DNA of 64,000 nt from assembly GCF_022458865.1 (NCBI RefSeq), contig NZ_JAJNMU010000023.1, positions 62,001-126,000 on the forward strand. Reading direction: 5' to 3'. The DNA is from Paenibacillus periandrae (GTDB taxonomy: Bacteria; Bacillota; Bacilli; Paenibacillales; NBRC-103111). The notes beneath the pieces were generated by a model. That model worked only from the letters and a program-made list of their open reading frames with translations, searched no databases and was not told the DNA's origin. Every line of letters starts with the position of its first letter. The stretch's first letter is position 1. This document shows positions 18,629 through 28,235 of this stretch, in pieces. The translations under genes were made by a program, and so were the position numbers.

Positions 18629-20992
18629 CTAACTCATACCAAGCGTTTCCGGTCCCGCGCTCACGCGCCGGCTCTCCTTGTATTGTCCAGGAGTGACGGA
18701 TTCGTATTTTTTAAATATCCGTATAAATGTGTTTGCGCTGTTATAGCCGACCTGATCGGCGATCTCCTGAATGGAATGATTCTCGTCCGCAAGGAGCTCC
18801 TTTGCTTGTTGAACTCGCAAGCGGTTCAAATAATCAGAGAAATTATATCCGGTTTGCTGTTTAAAGAATGTGCTCAAGTACGGAGGAGACATATCAAAGT
18901 CATTTGCTGCTTTAACCAGTGAGAGTTCTTTATTGGAATATTGCCTGAAAACGTATTGGATAATTCCATCTCGTAATTGAATATTGCCCTTACCCTTCTT
19001 CTCGTTGATTAGATGGCATAGTCTGCCGAACATGCTACGGATTACGGAGAAAATAGCCTCAACGTCCTTGTTCTGGCTCATTTCCTGGAACACATCCGTT
19101 TCATCGTCAAAAATATCCCAGTAATCAAGTTGGATTTCCTCCAGTATTCGTAGAGAGGTGCTTATAATACTGTAAAGTAAACAGTGAATCATCTCAGGAG
19201 AAAGCTTCCGCTCTACGAAATTAGTTTCATAAATCTGGTCAAGTAGACTTTCCACAGTGCCTAAGTCTCCTGTCTTAACGCAAACAATCAGCTGGTTTTC
19301 CTTTTCCGGTGGGTAATTGAATTGGTTAGAAATTCTTCGAGTCTGTTCGAAATAATTGATCATGCTACTTCCCCGGATCAACCCATAATTCAAAGCGATC
19401 ATGGCTTCATTATAGGATTGATGGATCATTTCCAAGCAGCGGTAGCGGTTCCCTACCCCGACGCTGATCTCAATTTTGAATTTGTTGTTTAAGAAATCCT
19501 GCAGACGTCGCAGCAACTCGTCCATGACATGCTTGCTTTCCTTGTCAGAATCCGCATCGATGTTGATTAGTAAAGCCACCTTATCCTCCTCAATTTCTAA
19601 GGCAAAACCGTAGCCAATACTATAGATCAGATCTTCGCCGACGTTGCAGACCACAAAACGGGCTCTGCTTTTGCCCGTAGCAGAATCTACAAAACCGCTG
19701 AAATCATCGATATTCACGACGGCCACCGTGTAACAATCATAAGGAAACCCGATGGTATAAAACTCCAGCAGTTCGTTCAATTCACCCATATCAATCGTGT
19801 TATTTTTCATCAATCTAAGCAAGAAGTGAACTTTCAGGACGGGAAGCTGCTTGTGCAGCTGATTCTCCAGCATATGATTCTCTGTATGCATCCCCTGAAT
19901 GTTACTGAGAATCGTTTCATAATCTCCCTTTTGTCTTACCGTTCGGTCTTTGCGGTTCATCAGAATCCATTGTAGGGTACTGTTGATCGGCTTATAGTTT
20001 TGTACAGAAAACACAAACGACAAGGTGATTCCGAGTAAAACGCAGATCACCAGGGCGATAGAAAATAATATTTTGAGATACGAGATTTTCTCCATGAGTA
20101 CTGTAACCGGAAGTATATTTACATATTTCAAGCCGAAAACGTGGGAAGCTGCAGCAATGACGATATATTTTTTTCCGTTGTAGTTGAAGAACAGATGCTC
20201 CCGACCGCTTTGGAAAATTTCATCGTAGTTAACAGGAATCGGTTCAATGGAATCCGGTGCTGAAGTTATCAGTTTATTGTTTGTATCCAGTATGGCACGA
20301 TAGCTTCTTGCATCCATCTCTCCACTGCCAAAGAACCCCCACACCTTGTCTTCCGGCAGTAAAGAAATTAGCACCGCATGATTGCTGATTCCGTATTGTG
20401 TAAGCGGTTGTAAATACGTAATTATTTGTTTCCCTGCCTTGCTTGCCCCCATAGTATTAACGGACGGCCAGAACTGCCGCCCGGAGATGCTCTTCACCTG
20501 TGAAATCCAGTCTGGAAAAGGCATACTCGCGTTTCTAATGAACGTTTCATAGAAAAAATCAGGTTCATACTTGGTAACGTTGGATACGAAAATGTCATTC
20601 TTTAAAGAATATAGAACAATTGCGTCCGAAAAGCTTTTGCCCACGTTGGTGCTGGAAATATTAATATCCCGAATAATACCTTTTAGCTTGATATTGGTTT
20701 CCACCACATCTATCTCTTGATTGGATGTAAACTCATAGACGCCCGGGTTATTGGATAATTCAAAGGCTACCTGATCGAGCTGTTTTAAATTCATATCGAT
20801 CGTATCGCGAGCTTGATTGATGATAGTTATATTTGACTTCACCGTCTCTTGTTCCAAGGTTCCCAAAAGCTTGCCGTAAACGATGAAGGAGATGATACCC
20901 AAGGGGATGATCAGGATAAGCGTATAGGAGACTAAAAACCATAAAAACAGCTTCCCTTTTTTTAGATTGAATTTTGAATTCCAAAGTCCCAT
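18629..20992 (-). CDS. Membrane-anchored AraC-family sensor-regulator
   Basis: This protein of about 787 residues has a transmembrane segment near 19-43, an extracellular Cache-like sensor (about 45-305), a second transmembrane segment (about 309-333), a long middle region with a degenerate GGDEF-like part (KIEISVGVGNRYRCLEMIHQ), and a C-terminal AraC HTH (last 115 residues, with SLVKAANDFDMSPPYLSTFF and SIQEIADQVGYNSANTFIRI). This is the one-protein sensor typical of Paenibacillus sugar loci. I start it at ATG 20992 with GGGGAA upstream; GTG at 21001 is possible. It sits after the CE15-like esterase and probably controls the importer genes at 22285-25741. Confidence 0.88.
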   Translation of the reverse strand: MGLWNSKFNLKKGKLFLWFLVSYTLILIIPLGIISFIVYGKLLGTLEQETVKSNITIINQARDTIDMNLKQLDQVAFELSNNPGVYEFTSNQEIDVVETNIKLKGIIRDINISSTNVGKSFSDAIVLYSLKNDIFVSNVTKYEPDFFYETFIRNASMPFPDWISQVKSISGRQFWPSVNTMGASKAGKQIITYLQPLTQYGISNHAVLISLLPEDKVWGFFGSGEMDARSYRAILDTNNKLITSAPDSIEPIPVNYDEIFQSGREHLFFNYNGKKYIVIAAASHVFGLKYVNILPVTVLMEKISYLKILFSIALVICVLLGITLSFVFSVQNYKPINSTLQWILMNRKDRTVRQKGDYETILSNIQGMHTENHMLENQLHKQLPVLKVHFLLRLMKNNTIDMGELNELLEFYTIGFPYDCYTVAVVNIDDFSGFVDSATGKSRARFVVCNVGEDLIYSIGYGFALEIEEDKVALLINIDADSDKESKHVMDELLRRLQDFLNNKFKIEISVGVGNRYRCLEMIHQSYNEAMIALNYGLIRGSSMINYFEQTRRISNQFNYPPEKENQLIVCVKTGDLGTVESLLDQIYETNFVERKLSPEMIHCLLYSIISTSLRILEEIQLDYWDIFDDETDVFQEMSQNKDVEAIFSVIRSMFGRLCHLINEKKGKGNIQLRDGIIQYVFRQYSNKELSLVKAANDFDMSPPYLSTFFKQQTGYNFSDYLNRLRVQQAKELLADENHSIQEIADQVGYNSANTFIRIFKKYESVTPGQYKESRRVSAGPETLGMS

Positions 20993-21068
20993 CCTAACCA
21001 CTTCCCCTGTTCATTTGTATCTTATACCCTATTTGATTATACAATAATCATGGAAATTCTAGTTACCT

Positions 21069-22184
21069 TCACATGTGAGCATCCGCGAAATCCATAAAGC
21101 AATGCCAGTCATACCGGGTCAAATCATGCTTTCCCGTTCTTAAATGGTACCCTATTCGGCCTTGCTGCAGCGGAGTTTCTGGCATCGGAGGGCCATCCGC
21201 TTCGAAACCGACTAAGCCCAACAGCCTATAGATTGGATCGGCGTGGATACAAGCCAGAAATTCCGATTCAGGATCTGCCCATGTATCTTCCGTCGCACTA
21301 GCGACATAGAGTAACCGCGGTGCAACAAGGGCAAGCAACATGTGTTGATCGATGGGTAAAACCTCTTCACTTCCGTTGTAGCTTTTGTAATTTTCATTAA
21401 ACCAGTGAGGAAAACGCTGGTTGATATCTTGAACGGTTTCCCCCTTCTTCCCCCGGGTGATCGCGGCCCCCGTGCAGCCGGAGTTGTTGCTTATTACAAG
21501 CGCAAAGCGCTCATCCTGTGCGCCGCACCAAAGAGCTGTCTTACCACCGCGGGAATGGCCTACCACTGCAATCCGATCTTCAGCAATGTCCGGATCAGTT
21601 TCTAAATAATCCATGACTCTACTAGCACCCCAGGCCCATGCGGCAATCGTTCCCCAAGCATCACCGGATCTAGGAGTCTGCGGCGGGTCAAATATGCCGT
21701 GCACTCCATTGCGGAACCCATCATTAAAATCGGGATCTGCATCCTCCACATGGAAAACTGCTGCCGCATATCCTCGCGATATGATGTCCTCGGCTGGCCA
21801 GAACGGGCTCTGCACCTCGCGATCGGGGTCCATATTCTCCTTATCCCGGTTGCAGATGAGCAGGAAAGCGGGAACCCTCTGGCTACTAGTGGCAGGCACA
21901 AAAAGATATAGGTGAATAACTCCCGTTCCTCCGGGACCGTCGAACATTATTTCTACTTTCTTCCTTACAGCCTTTCCGTTCATCCAACCACTACTATGAT
22001 CGATTACCTCAAAACGCAGACTATTGGGACGATCTATCGGCGCTCTTCCATAGACATGCTGCCGAAACAGCTCAAGGATCTCGGGACGCCGTTCCTTTCG
22101 CCATTGCTCCTCTGTCAAGAACATTTTTTCCGTATTTCCCTGAGTACCAAGCCATAGCAGATTTTCGGGTATTCGCTGATTCAT
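21069..22184 (-). CDS. CE15-like (glucuronoyl esterase-type) carbohydrate esterase
   Basis: The product is an alpha/beta hydrolase with the nucleophile elbow VVGHSRGGKTALWCGAQD (serine near residue 219 counted from the longer upstream start), DPDFNDGFRNGVHG, SGDAWGTIAAWAWGASRVMDY and a C-terminal YDWHCFMDFAD whose histidine is probably catalytic. These blocks match the CE15/acetyl xylan esterase-like family, whose studied members cut esters between lignin alcohols and 4-O-methylglucuronic acid on xylan. No signal peptide is visible, so it would act on imported, still esterified oligosaccharides. ATG at 22184 follows a weak GATAGG. A terminator-like hairpin separates it from the upstream binding-protein gene. 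Confidence 0.8.
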   Translation of the reverse strand: MNQRIPENLLWLGTQGNTEKMFLTEEQWRKERRPEILELFRQHVYGRAPIDRPNSLRFEVIDHSSGWMNGKAVRKKVEIMFDGPGGTGVIHLYLFVPATSSQRVPAFLLICNRDKENMDPDREVQSPFWPAEDIISRGYAAAVFHVEDADPDFNDGFRNGVHGIFDPPQTPRSGDAWGTIAAWAWGASRVMDYLETDPDIAEDRIAVVGHSRGGKTALWCGAQDERFALVISNNSGCTGAAITRGKKGETVQDINQRFPHWFNENYKSYNGSEEVLPIDQHMLLALVAPRLLYVASATEDTWADPESEFLACIHADPIYRLLGLVGFEADGPPMPETPLQQGRIGYHLRTGKHDLTRYDWHCFMDFADAHM

Positions 22185-22234
22185 AAGCCTATCTCGCTTT
22201 CTTCTCATATTTTATAACTTCAGCCTATAAAAAC

Positions 22235-22278
22235 AAGTGCCTCGCGAGCTAAAAACGCCTATTGCATGCGAGACACTT
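22235..22278 (-). terminator. Intrinsic terminator between binding-protein and esterase genes
   Basis: On the minus strand AAGTGTCTCGC and GCGAGGCACTT pair, followed by GTTTTTA. It begins seven bases past the binding-protein stop codon. It should reduce read-through into the esterase and AraC genes and so set a high ratio of binding protein to enzyme. Confidence 0.8.
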
Positions 22279-22284
22279 GATTTA

Positions 22285-23886
22285 TTAGTTATTTCCCCGC
22301 TTCTGATAGCGATCAAAAGCAGCCTGGTAGGTCTTGGTCAGTTGATCTATACCCATATCCTTCAAACGCTGCGTAAATTTATCAAAGTTAGCGAGAGGTT
22401 CTTTGCCGGTTGTAAACTTATCGAACATTTCCTGAGCATACGTATCGATTTCAGTTTTAATGCGTGCCACCTGCTGGGTTTCCTCCGCCGTAAATGTCAG
22501 ACGAGGCACAATTAGGCTTACGTCGGCGTTGCGCCAGTTATCGGCTGCGGGATAACCATAAGGCATCATAAGCTGCCGGTGATACTGGACATCCTGAGAC
22601 ATCGCCCATCCGTTCAGCGCCATTGTATATTTACCCAATGCCGCCGAGGAAGATAATCCGTCTTTATTTTTAGTAATTAGTTCGGTATTCTCAGCCTTGC
22701 CGTCTTTCATAGTGTAGGTCATGTTCTCCAAGCCCAGATTGAACAGCATGTTACCTTCCTGTCCATATGCATAATCCAGCCAAGCTACAATTTCCTCTGG
22801 ATATTTGGCTTTCTTAGTTACGGCTGCGCAAGGCGCTACCACTTCATAGGTGTACGAGCTGTCCAGCGAGTAAGGCTTACCTGCCGGCCCAGCTGGCCAA
22901 GATACGCCATCCATGCGAAACTTCGAGTCGCGTCCTGATTCCACCATGGTTTTCATAAAATTGCTGGGCTGTACCGCAAACAGTGCCCCGGATGACCCGC
23001 CCGTTACCTTAGCATCCTGTTTGTCACGGTTATTGAGCATATAATCCGGATCAATGAGTCCCTCACTGAAGAGCTTGTTGATAAATGTCAATGCTTCCTT
23101 AAACTTAGGGTTCATCGGTCCGTACTGGATCTTGCCATTGTCCTGATAGAAATCATAGGATACCCCCCAGGCTCCCACAAGATTGCCAATACCGTTGCCA
23201 CCTGTAAACTTCTGACCGGTCATCGGCCAACCACTCGGATTTTGGACCTTAAATGCCTTAAGCATATTATACCAGTCGTCGATCGTCGTCGGCTTTTTCA
23301 GATTGAGTTTCTCGAGCCAATCTATGCGTACTTGAGGTCCGCTAACAACCCGGAGTGAATCCGAGAGGCGCAACATCGGCATACAATAAAACTTGCTGGA
23401 ATCGTCCACACTCTGCTTTTTGGCTTCCGGCTTTTCATTCAGTAACTTCATGAAGTTAGGCGCATTGTTGTTCATGTAAGGTGTCAAATCAACGATTACT
23501 CCATCATCCACATACTTTTTCATCCCGCCAGGTACACTGAACCAGTCATAAACAATCACATCCGGCAAATCGTTGGAAGCGATCATCAAGTTAAATTGCT
23601 CTTTGGTTTGACCGGATGGAGGATGAATCCAGTCCACTTTCACGCCACTTTTCTTCTCTATCTCCTGAAACACGAGATTCTCCCCATAATTTTTGATGGA
23701 CTGCGATGCCCAACTGCCCATCTCCGCAAACACCTTCATGTTTTTCATTTTCTTCGCCGAGTCGATCTGCGAGGAGCCTTCTGCGGAATTCTCAGCGGTC
23801 AGCGAGGTGCAGGCGGATAACATACTAAAGGTCAGCAGTACGGGCAAAGTGCAGGCTGTGAATTTATTATGGAATAACTTTTTCAT
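22285..23886 (-). CDS. Extracellular solute-binding lipoprotein (sugar ABC importer)
   Basis: The product starts MKKLFHNKFTACTLPVLL and has a lipobox LSAC near residue 26, so it is exported and lipid-anchored. The body (IEKKSGVKVDWIHPPSG, TIDDWYNMLKAFK, and tryptophan-rich later parts) fits the large LipO-type binding proteins of about 500-550 residues in Paenibacillus. ATG 23886 is preceded by CCAGGAGGTTTAC. It follows the two permease genes in the same direction and is the substrate-capture subunit. Neighbouring CE15-like and AraC genes suggest glucuronoxylan-derived oligosaccharide as the ligand (inference). Confidence 0.9.
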   Translation of the reverse strand: MKKLFHNKFTACTLPVLLTFSMLSACTSLTAENSAEGSSQIDSAKKMKNMKVFAEMGSWASQSIKNYGENLVFQEIEKKSGVKVDWIHPPSGQTKEQFNLMIASNDLPDVIVYDWFSVPGGMKKYVDDGVIVDLTPYMNNNAPNFMKLLNEKPEAKKQSVDDSSKFYCMPMLRLSDSLRVVSGPQVRIDWLEKLNLKKPTTIDDWYNMLKAFKVQNPSGWPMTGQKFTGGNGIGNLVGAWGVSYDFYQDNGKIQYGPMNPKFKEALTFINKLFSEGLIDPDYMLNNRDKQDAKVTGGSSGALFAVQPSNFMKTMVESGRDSKFRMDGVSWPAGPAGKPYSLDSSYTYEVVAPCAAVTKKAKYPEEIVAWLDYAYGQEGNMLFNLGLENMTYTMKDGKAENTELITKNKDGLSSSAALGKYTMALNGWAMSQDVQYHRQLMMPYGYPAADNWRNADVSLIVPRLTFTAEETQQVARIKTEIDTYAQEMFDKFTTGKEPLANFDKFTQRLKDMGIDQLTKTYQAAFDRYQKRGNN

Positions 23887-23936
23887 GTAAACCTCCTGGA
23901 AATCATTTTTTAGCATCCAATGCGCAAAGTTACCGC

Positions 23937-24821
23937 TTATTCCTTGATCGCGCCGATCATCATGCCCTGCACAAAGTATTTCTGCAGGAATGGATATAGA
24001 AACAAAACAGGCAGTGACGACACAATGATAGTTGCGTATTTTAGCGGTATGGCTTCCTGCATACGATCAACAGAATCGGTCATACCTACCAGCATGGAAG
24101 AATCGTTCAAAATCAGAATTTCGCGTAAAACCATTTGGATTGGAAACATTTCTCTTTTTCTAAGATATATAAGCGCATCAAAAAATGCATTCCAATGTCC
24201 TACGGCGTAGTAGAGCAGAATCACTGACAAAGCGGGTAGAGACAGTGGTATGATAATGCGGAACAAAATCAAAAAATCATTGGCTCCATCCATCTTGGCA
24301 GATTCCTCCAAGCTCGGGGGGAGTGCCATAAAAGATGTTCGAAGGATGATCAAATTCCATGTGCTGATTGCCCCGGGAATGATCATGGCAAAAATCGTGT
24401 TGATCATACCCAGATTCATCACGAGAAGATAGGACGGAATCATCCCTCCGGAAAAAAACATCGTGAAGATGATGAGCTTCATCATTGTTTTTCTACCAGG
24501 CAGATACGGACGAGATAGTCCATAGGCCGCAAAACAGGTTAACAGTAAATTCAGGGCCGTACCCAACACCACATAAATAAGTGTGTTGCGATATCCTACC
24601 CACAACATAGGGTTAACAAAAACTCTTTTATAGGATTCCAGTTGCAAGCCTCTTGGCCAAAATAGAAGCTTATTTCCGGTATTCAGTGAAACACCGTCGG
24701 AGATGGAAGCAAATAGTACGTATAGGCAAGGATATGCCGTCACCACCACCAACAGCAGAAGCAGCAATACATTGAAAATATCAAAAATGCGGCTGGGAAT
24801 GGATCGATGCTGTAGCATCAT
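23937..24821 (-). CDS. Sugar ABC transporter permease, LplC/YtcP type
   Basis: This 294-residue membrane protein has about six hydrophobic segments and the EAA-loop signature ESAKMDGANDFLILFRIIIPLS. It ends with LQKYFVQGMMIGAIKE, the usual LplC/YtcP C-terminus. It is the second membrane subunit of the importer and lies 17 bases after the LplB-type gene. ATG 24821 follows AGGAGGTGAG. Confidence 0.92.
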   Translation of the reverse strand: MMLQHRSIPSRIFDIFNVLLLLLLVVVTAYPCLYVLFASISDGVSLNTGNKLLFWPRGLQLESYKRVFVNPMLWVGYRNTLIYVVLGTALNLLLTCFAAYGLSRPYLPGRKTMMKLIIFTMFFSGGMIPSYLLVMNLGMINTIFAMIIPGAISTWNLIILRTSFMALPPSLEESAKMDGANDFLILFRIIIPLSLPALSVILLYYAVGHWNAFFDALIYLRKREMFPIQMVLREILILNDSSMLVGMTDSVDRMQEAIPLKYATIIVSSLPVLFLYPFLQKYFVQGMMIGAIKE

Positions 24822-24838
24822 CGTTTACAGCTCACCTC

Positions 24839-25741
24839 CTACCATAAACTGTTTTCACTTACTTTGCGACTGATCGTGTTTGCCAAAATCAAGAGTGTAA
24901 AGTTGATTGCCGAATTGAACAGACCCACGGCTGTGCTGTAGCTGTAATTCATATCCTGCAGCCCTTTTCGGTAAACAAAGGTCGAAATGACGTCCGCTGT
25001 TTCGTAAATGGATGGATTGTACATGAGCATCACTTTCTCGAAGCCGACACTCATCATATTCCCGATTTGCAAGATTAGCATGATGACGATGATCGGCATC
25101 ATGCCCGGCAAGGTAATATGTTTTAATTTGGCCCACCTGCCCGCTCCATCCACATTAGCCGCTTCATAAAGAGTAGGATCGATTGCGCTTAGCGCTGCAA
25201 GGTAGATGATGCTTTTCCACCCGAGCTGCTGCCAGACGTTAGAGCCTACATAGATGGAATAAAACAAATTAGGCTCCGTCATGTAGGACAACGGCTTTCC
25301 GCCGAAGGCAGTCACGAGCGCGTTAATGATGCCGTCTGAGGAAAAGAAGTCAAGCACAATACCTACCGTCACGACCACAGAAATGAAATGAGGCAAATAG
25401 GTGATCGTCTGTACCGACCGTTTGAAGAACCGGCTTCGAACTTCATTGAGCATAAGCGCGAGAATAATAGGGGCAGGAAACCCGAACAGCAATTCATATA
25501 AGTTGATCGTTAAGGTGTTCCGTATGAGCCGCCATAAATACACGCTTTGGAAGAAGTCTTTAAAATTGGCCAGACCTACCCACGGACTGTCCAGAATGCC
25601 ACGCCCAGGTGCATAATTTTTGAAAGCGATTATAGACCCGGCCATTGGAACATAATGAAATAAAAAGTAGTATGCAAGCACAGGCAGTAGCATAAGATAA
25701 ACATATTTGTGCTTCGCAATGACAGAAACTGCAGTTTTCAA
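24839..25741 (-). CDS. Sugar ABC transporter permease, LplB type
   Basis: The product has six predicted transmembrane segments and the EAA loop YEAANVDGAGRWAKLKHITLPG. The start is probably TTG at 25741, because GAGAGGTGA lies four bases before it; the upstream ATG at 25786 has no ribosome site and would add a non-hydrophobic extension of 15 residues. As first gene of the operon it defines the promoter region at about 25745-25880. No ATPase gene is present, as expected if a shared MsmX-like ATPase powers it. Confidence 0.9.
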   Translation of the reverse strand: MKTAVSVIAKHKYVYLMLLPVLAYYFLFHYVPMAGSIIAFKNYAPGRGILDSPWVGLANFKDFFQSVYLWRLIRNTLTINLYELLFGFPAPIILALMLNEVRSRFFKRSVQTITYLPHFISVVVTVGIVLDFFSSDGIINALVTAFGGKPLSYMTEPNLFYSIYVGSNVWQQLGWKSIIYLAALSAIDPTLYEAANVDGAGRWAKLKHITLPGMMPIIVIMLILQIGNMMSVGFEKVMLMYNPSIYETADVISTFVYRKGLQDMNYSYSTAVGLFNSAINFTLLILANTISRKVSENSLW

Positions 25742-25883
25742 GGCGTCACCTCTCTGTGTGGAATTTAATACAAAGTCTATATTCACAGGATATAAGTGTA
25801 AATCTATAATTGTTTAATTTATCTACAATCCTTCATCTGGCAATATTGATTTCTTCAGACGATATTCCATTCTTAAGATTCGC

Positions 25884-25910
25884 AAAAAAAGCCGCCTCAT
25901 TACTGAGACG
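25884..25910 (-). terminator. Intrinsic terminator after a small gene
   Basis: On the minus strand GTCTCA pairs with TGAGGC and is followed by seven T residues. It lies just past the stop codon of the 38-codon frame at 25922-26038 and supports that frame as a transcription unit. Confidence 0.6.
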
Positions 25911-25921
25911 ATTTGACTTTA

Positions 25922-26038
25922 TCAATCAGTATACAAGATCCCCGAGATGACTGAGGCTTCGAATAATTCAGGTTTTTGCCGTAATGACTTCAAAACTCCT
26001 CCCATCTCATCTACCCTTCTCCAAAGATTTATCTCCAT
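25922..26038 (-). CDS. Small protein of 38 residues, unknown
   Basis: The frame begins MEINLWRRVDEMGGVLKSLR and ends ISGILYTD. GGAGGAAAGGA directly precedes the ATG, though at very short spacing, and a terminator follows. An overlapping frame just upstream (from about 26131, MESLQMVRHEVQRVTIAF) also has coding character, so one could be the real gene or both could be pieces of one frameshifted gene. A distant likeness to short Spo0E-type helices is only a guess. Confidence 0.4.
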   Translation of the reverse strand: MEINLWRRVDEMGGVLKSLRQKPELFEASVISGILYTD

Positions 26039-27066
26039 TCCTTTCCTCCGGGAAGAAAGTTTTGAATATGCGATTAAAAGCAATGGTAACTCGTTGCACC
26101 TCATGCCGTACCATCTGTAGTGATTCCATTAGTCCAATCGACTGTGCTGCACTGAACCTCTACGAACCAACATCCAATTACAAGTAATACCACACGGTGG
26201 TTGCCCATAAAATTTTGTCGGAGTGAAATTTAACTCGAAACTATGCACGCTCAAGTAATATCCCCGTTAACCACCAAAGACAATTTGGCTTGCGTTAATT
26301 CAACGAGAACAGGGAGCAGTTGCCTGCTCCTTGATTTTTGTGCTATCGGATTTGTTAATCCGTCCCTTATTTTACCATACACCACTTGCAAGAACTTTAG
26401 TGGAAAGTATTCTTGCTTTGATACCGTCATGCATAACTGCCAGTTAGCGCAACAAAGCTGGCGTTCGCGCGGCAGCTTTGTCATCGAGTATATTATTCCG
26501 ATATCGTTCTCCGTCGTATTGAACGATCATAACGTTTAAGCCCCTGCAAGAAAATATTTATTGGCTGCAGGTCGAAACATCAGAATCATTGCCATTATTA
26601 CCGAGGCCAGATGAACAATTCGACTTAGTCCAAACAGAAAATATTCATATGTCCACCTCCACCGTGGTGGCCAACACGACGATAGCATAATTGATTTCAC
26701 GAGTCAGCAGCTTAATGCCAGTCGAAAAATGAACAAAGTCGAGGTGTCTGACAATACCTTGTACCGCTGGACAAGTGAATTCAAGCAGGATTCGTTAATG
26801 CTTTTCGGGGCAGTTAAGTATATAATGATAAAATATTTAGTTTACTTAAAGGAATTTTTCTAAAAACGAGCTGAACCATATGGTCAGCCTGTTGAGAAAC
26901 CTCTCTACTCTAAGCGTTGTCCTTTAATTTCCATTAGCGGTTCAAGCACTGCAAAACCAACTTTCTCTGTCCGCTAATGTTTAGCGTAAAAACGTCAAAT
27001 TGTTGGCGCTACCCTGGTACTCCTCCATTAACTGAGGAAATTGCTTCAGCTAATACGCCAGTTGTG
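26039..27066. other. Gene-poor region with relics
   Basis: A plus-strand hairpin GGGAGCAG/CTGCTCC at 26312-26330 with TTGATTTTTG looks like an orphan terminator. ACAAAGCT/AGCTTTGT forms a second hairpin near 26453-26482. On the minus strand, 26536-26655 encodes a hydrophobic tail (WTYEYFLFGLSRIVHLASV, then IMAMILMFRPAANKYFLAGA) that resembles the end of a lost membrane protein; another frame upstream (EINYAIVVLATTVEVDI) may belong to the same relic. No intact gene is seen. Confidence 0.4.
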
Positions 27067-27180
27067 CACGACAATCCAGGTGTTAACCCGAATTTGTATA
27101 TTCAGTATCGATCGAGCATGAAGGAACGGATGGGAATTTAACTGAAGAGCAGATCGTGGAAAAGAAGCTGACGGCTTCAG
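27067..27180 (+). pseudogene. Relic of an N-acetylmuramoyl-L-alanine amidase (amidase_2)
   Basis: HDNPGVNPNLYI (27067-27102) and, in a shifted frame, SIEHEGTDGNLTEEQ (from 27108) together reproduce the NPNSYTIGIEHEG-x-LTEAQ signature of the PGRP/amidase_2 fold. Everything before and after is missing. A terminator hairpin follows at 27187, which may be the original one. Confidence 0.5.
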
Positions 27181-27186
27181 AGATAG

Positions 27187-27219
27187 AAAGCCCTCGATCC
27201 CAAAGGAAGAGGGCTTTTG
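27187..27219 (+). terminator. Intrinsic terminator
   Basis: AAAGCCCTC pairs with GAGGGCTTTT, followed by more T residues. It closes the amidase relic. Confidence 0.75.
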
Positions 27220-27243
27220 CTTATTCTCTGAATGAGGACTTAT

Positions 27244-27363
27244 TTAGATAAAAGTGCGGCTAATAATAACTAGTAAAATGAAAAGTACAAGAATGACACC
27301 TGTAGTTGTTCCTAATCCATAGCCTCCACAACCTCCAGCAATTCCACCAACTCCGAGACCCAT
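27244..27363 (-). CDS. YjcZ-family sporulation peptide, 39 residues
   Basis: The peptide starts MGLGVGGIAGGCGGYG and ends with the hydrophobic VILVLFILLVIISRTFI. Glycine/tyrosine-rich start plus a single membrane helix is the layout of the YjcZ/YhjQ-type tiny sporulation proteins (usually GGYG-x-FALIVVLFILLIIVG). AAAGGAGG is placed seven bases before the ATG at 27363. It is too short for most gene finders. Confidence 0.85.
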   Translation of the reverse strand: MGLGVGGIAGGCGGYGLGTTTGVILVLFILLVIISRTFI

Positions 27364-27668
27364 AGTTATTCCTCCTTTCGTCTTGTATGGAGTATGTTAT
27401 GAATGTCAGCGGCTACGTGATTGGACGGGCAAAAATATGTGCGTTTGGTCGAAGTATTAGTAGTAGTTCCCCTCTTGATGGCTTTTCATAAAATATGATG
27501 TGGAGAATCGCCAACTCCTCTTTACCATCCCATCGCTTAACCTAAATAGACGGCGCCTGGATACAGCCGTCTATTTACCCATGTCAACGAAAAAAAGTAT
27601 CTGGGATATATTTTTGAGCTTAGGATAAAATACTTTCGTTCAACCAATTCATTTAAGGAGTTGTTACG

Positions 27669-28187
27669 ATGGGTATTTTAAGCGGTAACCCTAAGGATGA
27701 GCCATTACATTATGGGGAAATTTACGATGTATGGCAGTTTTCCATGACAGCTAAGGGTTGTGTATCTAAGAACCGGGCCTTCCAAAATCATGCTGGCGAC
27801 TACGATCTCAAAAAAATACTTGCCGCTATAATCGATCAGGCAGAGCTCGAAATAAGCGAATGTGACACTATACTTACGCATAACGGAATTACTCCATCTC
27901 CATCGCTGCCAACAAGGCCGGAAGTGAAGGTTGAAGAGATCCCAGTTGGTGCACGTTTTACCGATCAGGAAATTGCCGCAATCATTGCAGTGGATACTGC
28001 TGCTGGTCTGGTAGCATGCAGTCAAGTTATGGGCAAGTCTATCAGAGAAGATGTTGGTGCTTTGTTCGCTAAATATCATGCGACAAAAGCGAGTCTCGGT
28101 TTAAAGATTTTAGAAATGAGTAAGGAAAAAGGATGGCTTGTACCTCCACCACTCCAAGTCAAAAGGCCTGAACTCGTTCAGACTTAA
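27669..28187 (+). CDS. DUF3231 family protein (spore-coat CotF-like four-helix protein)
   Basis: The 172 residues include GILSGNPKDEPLHYGEIYDV, NHAGDYDLKKIL, EEIPVGARFTDQEIA, GLVACSQVMGKSIREDVGALF and KEKGWLVPPPL, which are the hallmark blocks of DUF3231. The fold is a ferritin-like/CotF-type helical bundle normally present in two copies; here only one repeat is present. The role is unknown, but members often occur in spore formers. ATG 27669 follows AAGGAGTTGTTACG. A small gene follows 48 bases later, so the two may form an operon ending at 28457. Confidence 0.85.
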   Translation: MGILSGNPKDEPLHYGEIYDVWQFSMTAKGCVSKNRAFQNHAGDYDLKKILAAIIDQAELEISECDTILTHNGITPSPSLPTRPEVKVEEIPVGARFTDQEIAAIIAVDTAAGLVACSQVMGKSIREDVGALFAKYHATKASLGLKILEMSKEKGWLVPPPLQVKRPELVQT

Positions 28188-28235
28188 CCGTACTACTGGT
28201 TTTAAATAAATCAATGAATATAAGGGAGAATAGAT

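Noticed and set aside
26251..26539. Frames on both strands near 26.25-26.54 kb
   Set aside because: They overlap each other and terminator-like hairpins, have no start signals, and look like chance frames in decayed DNA.
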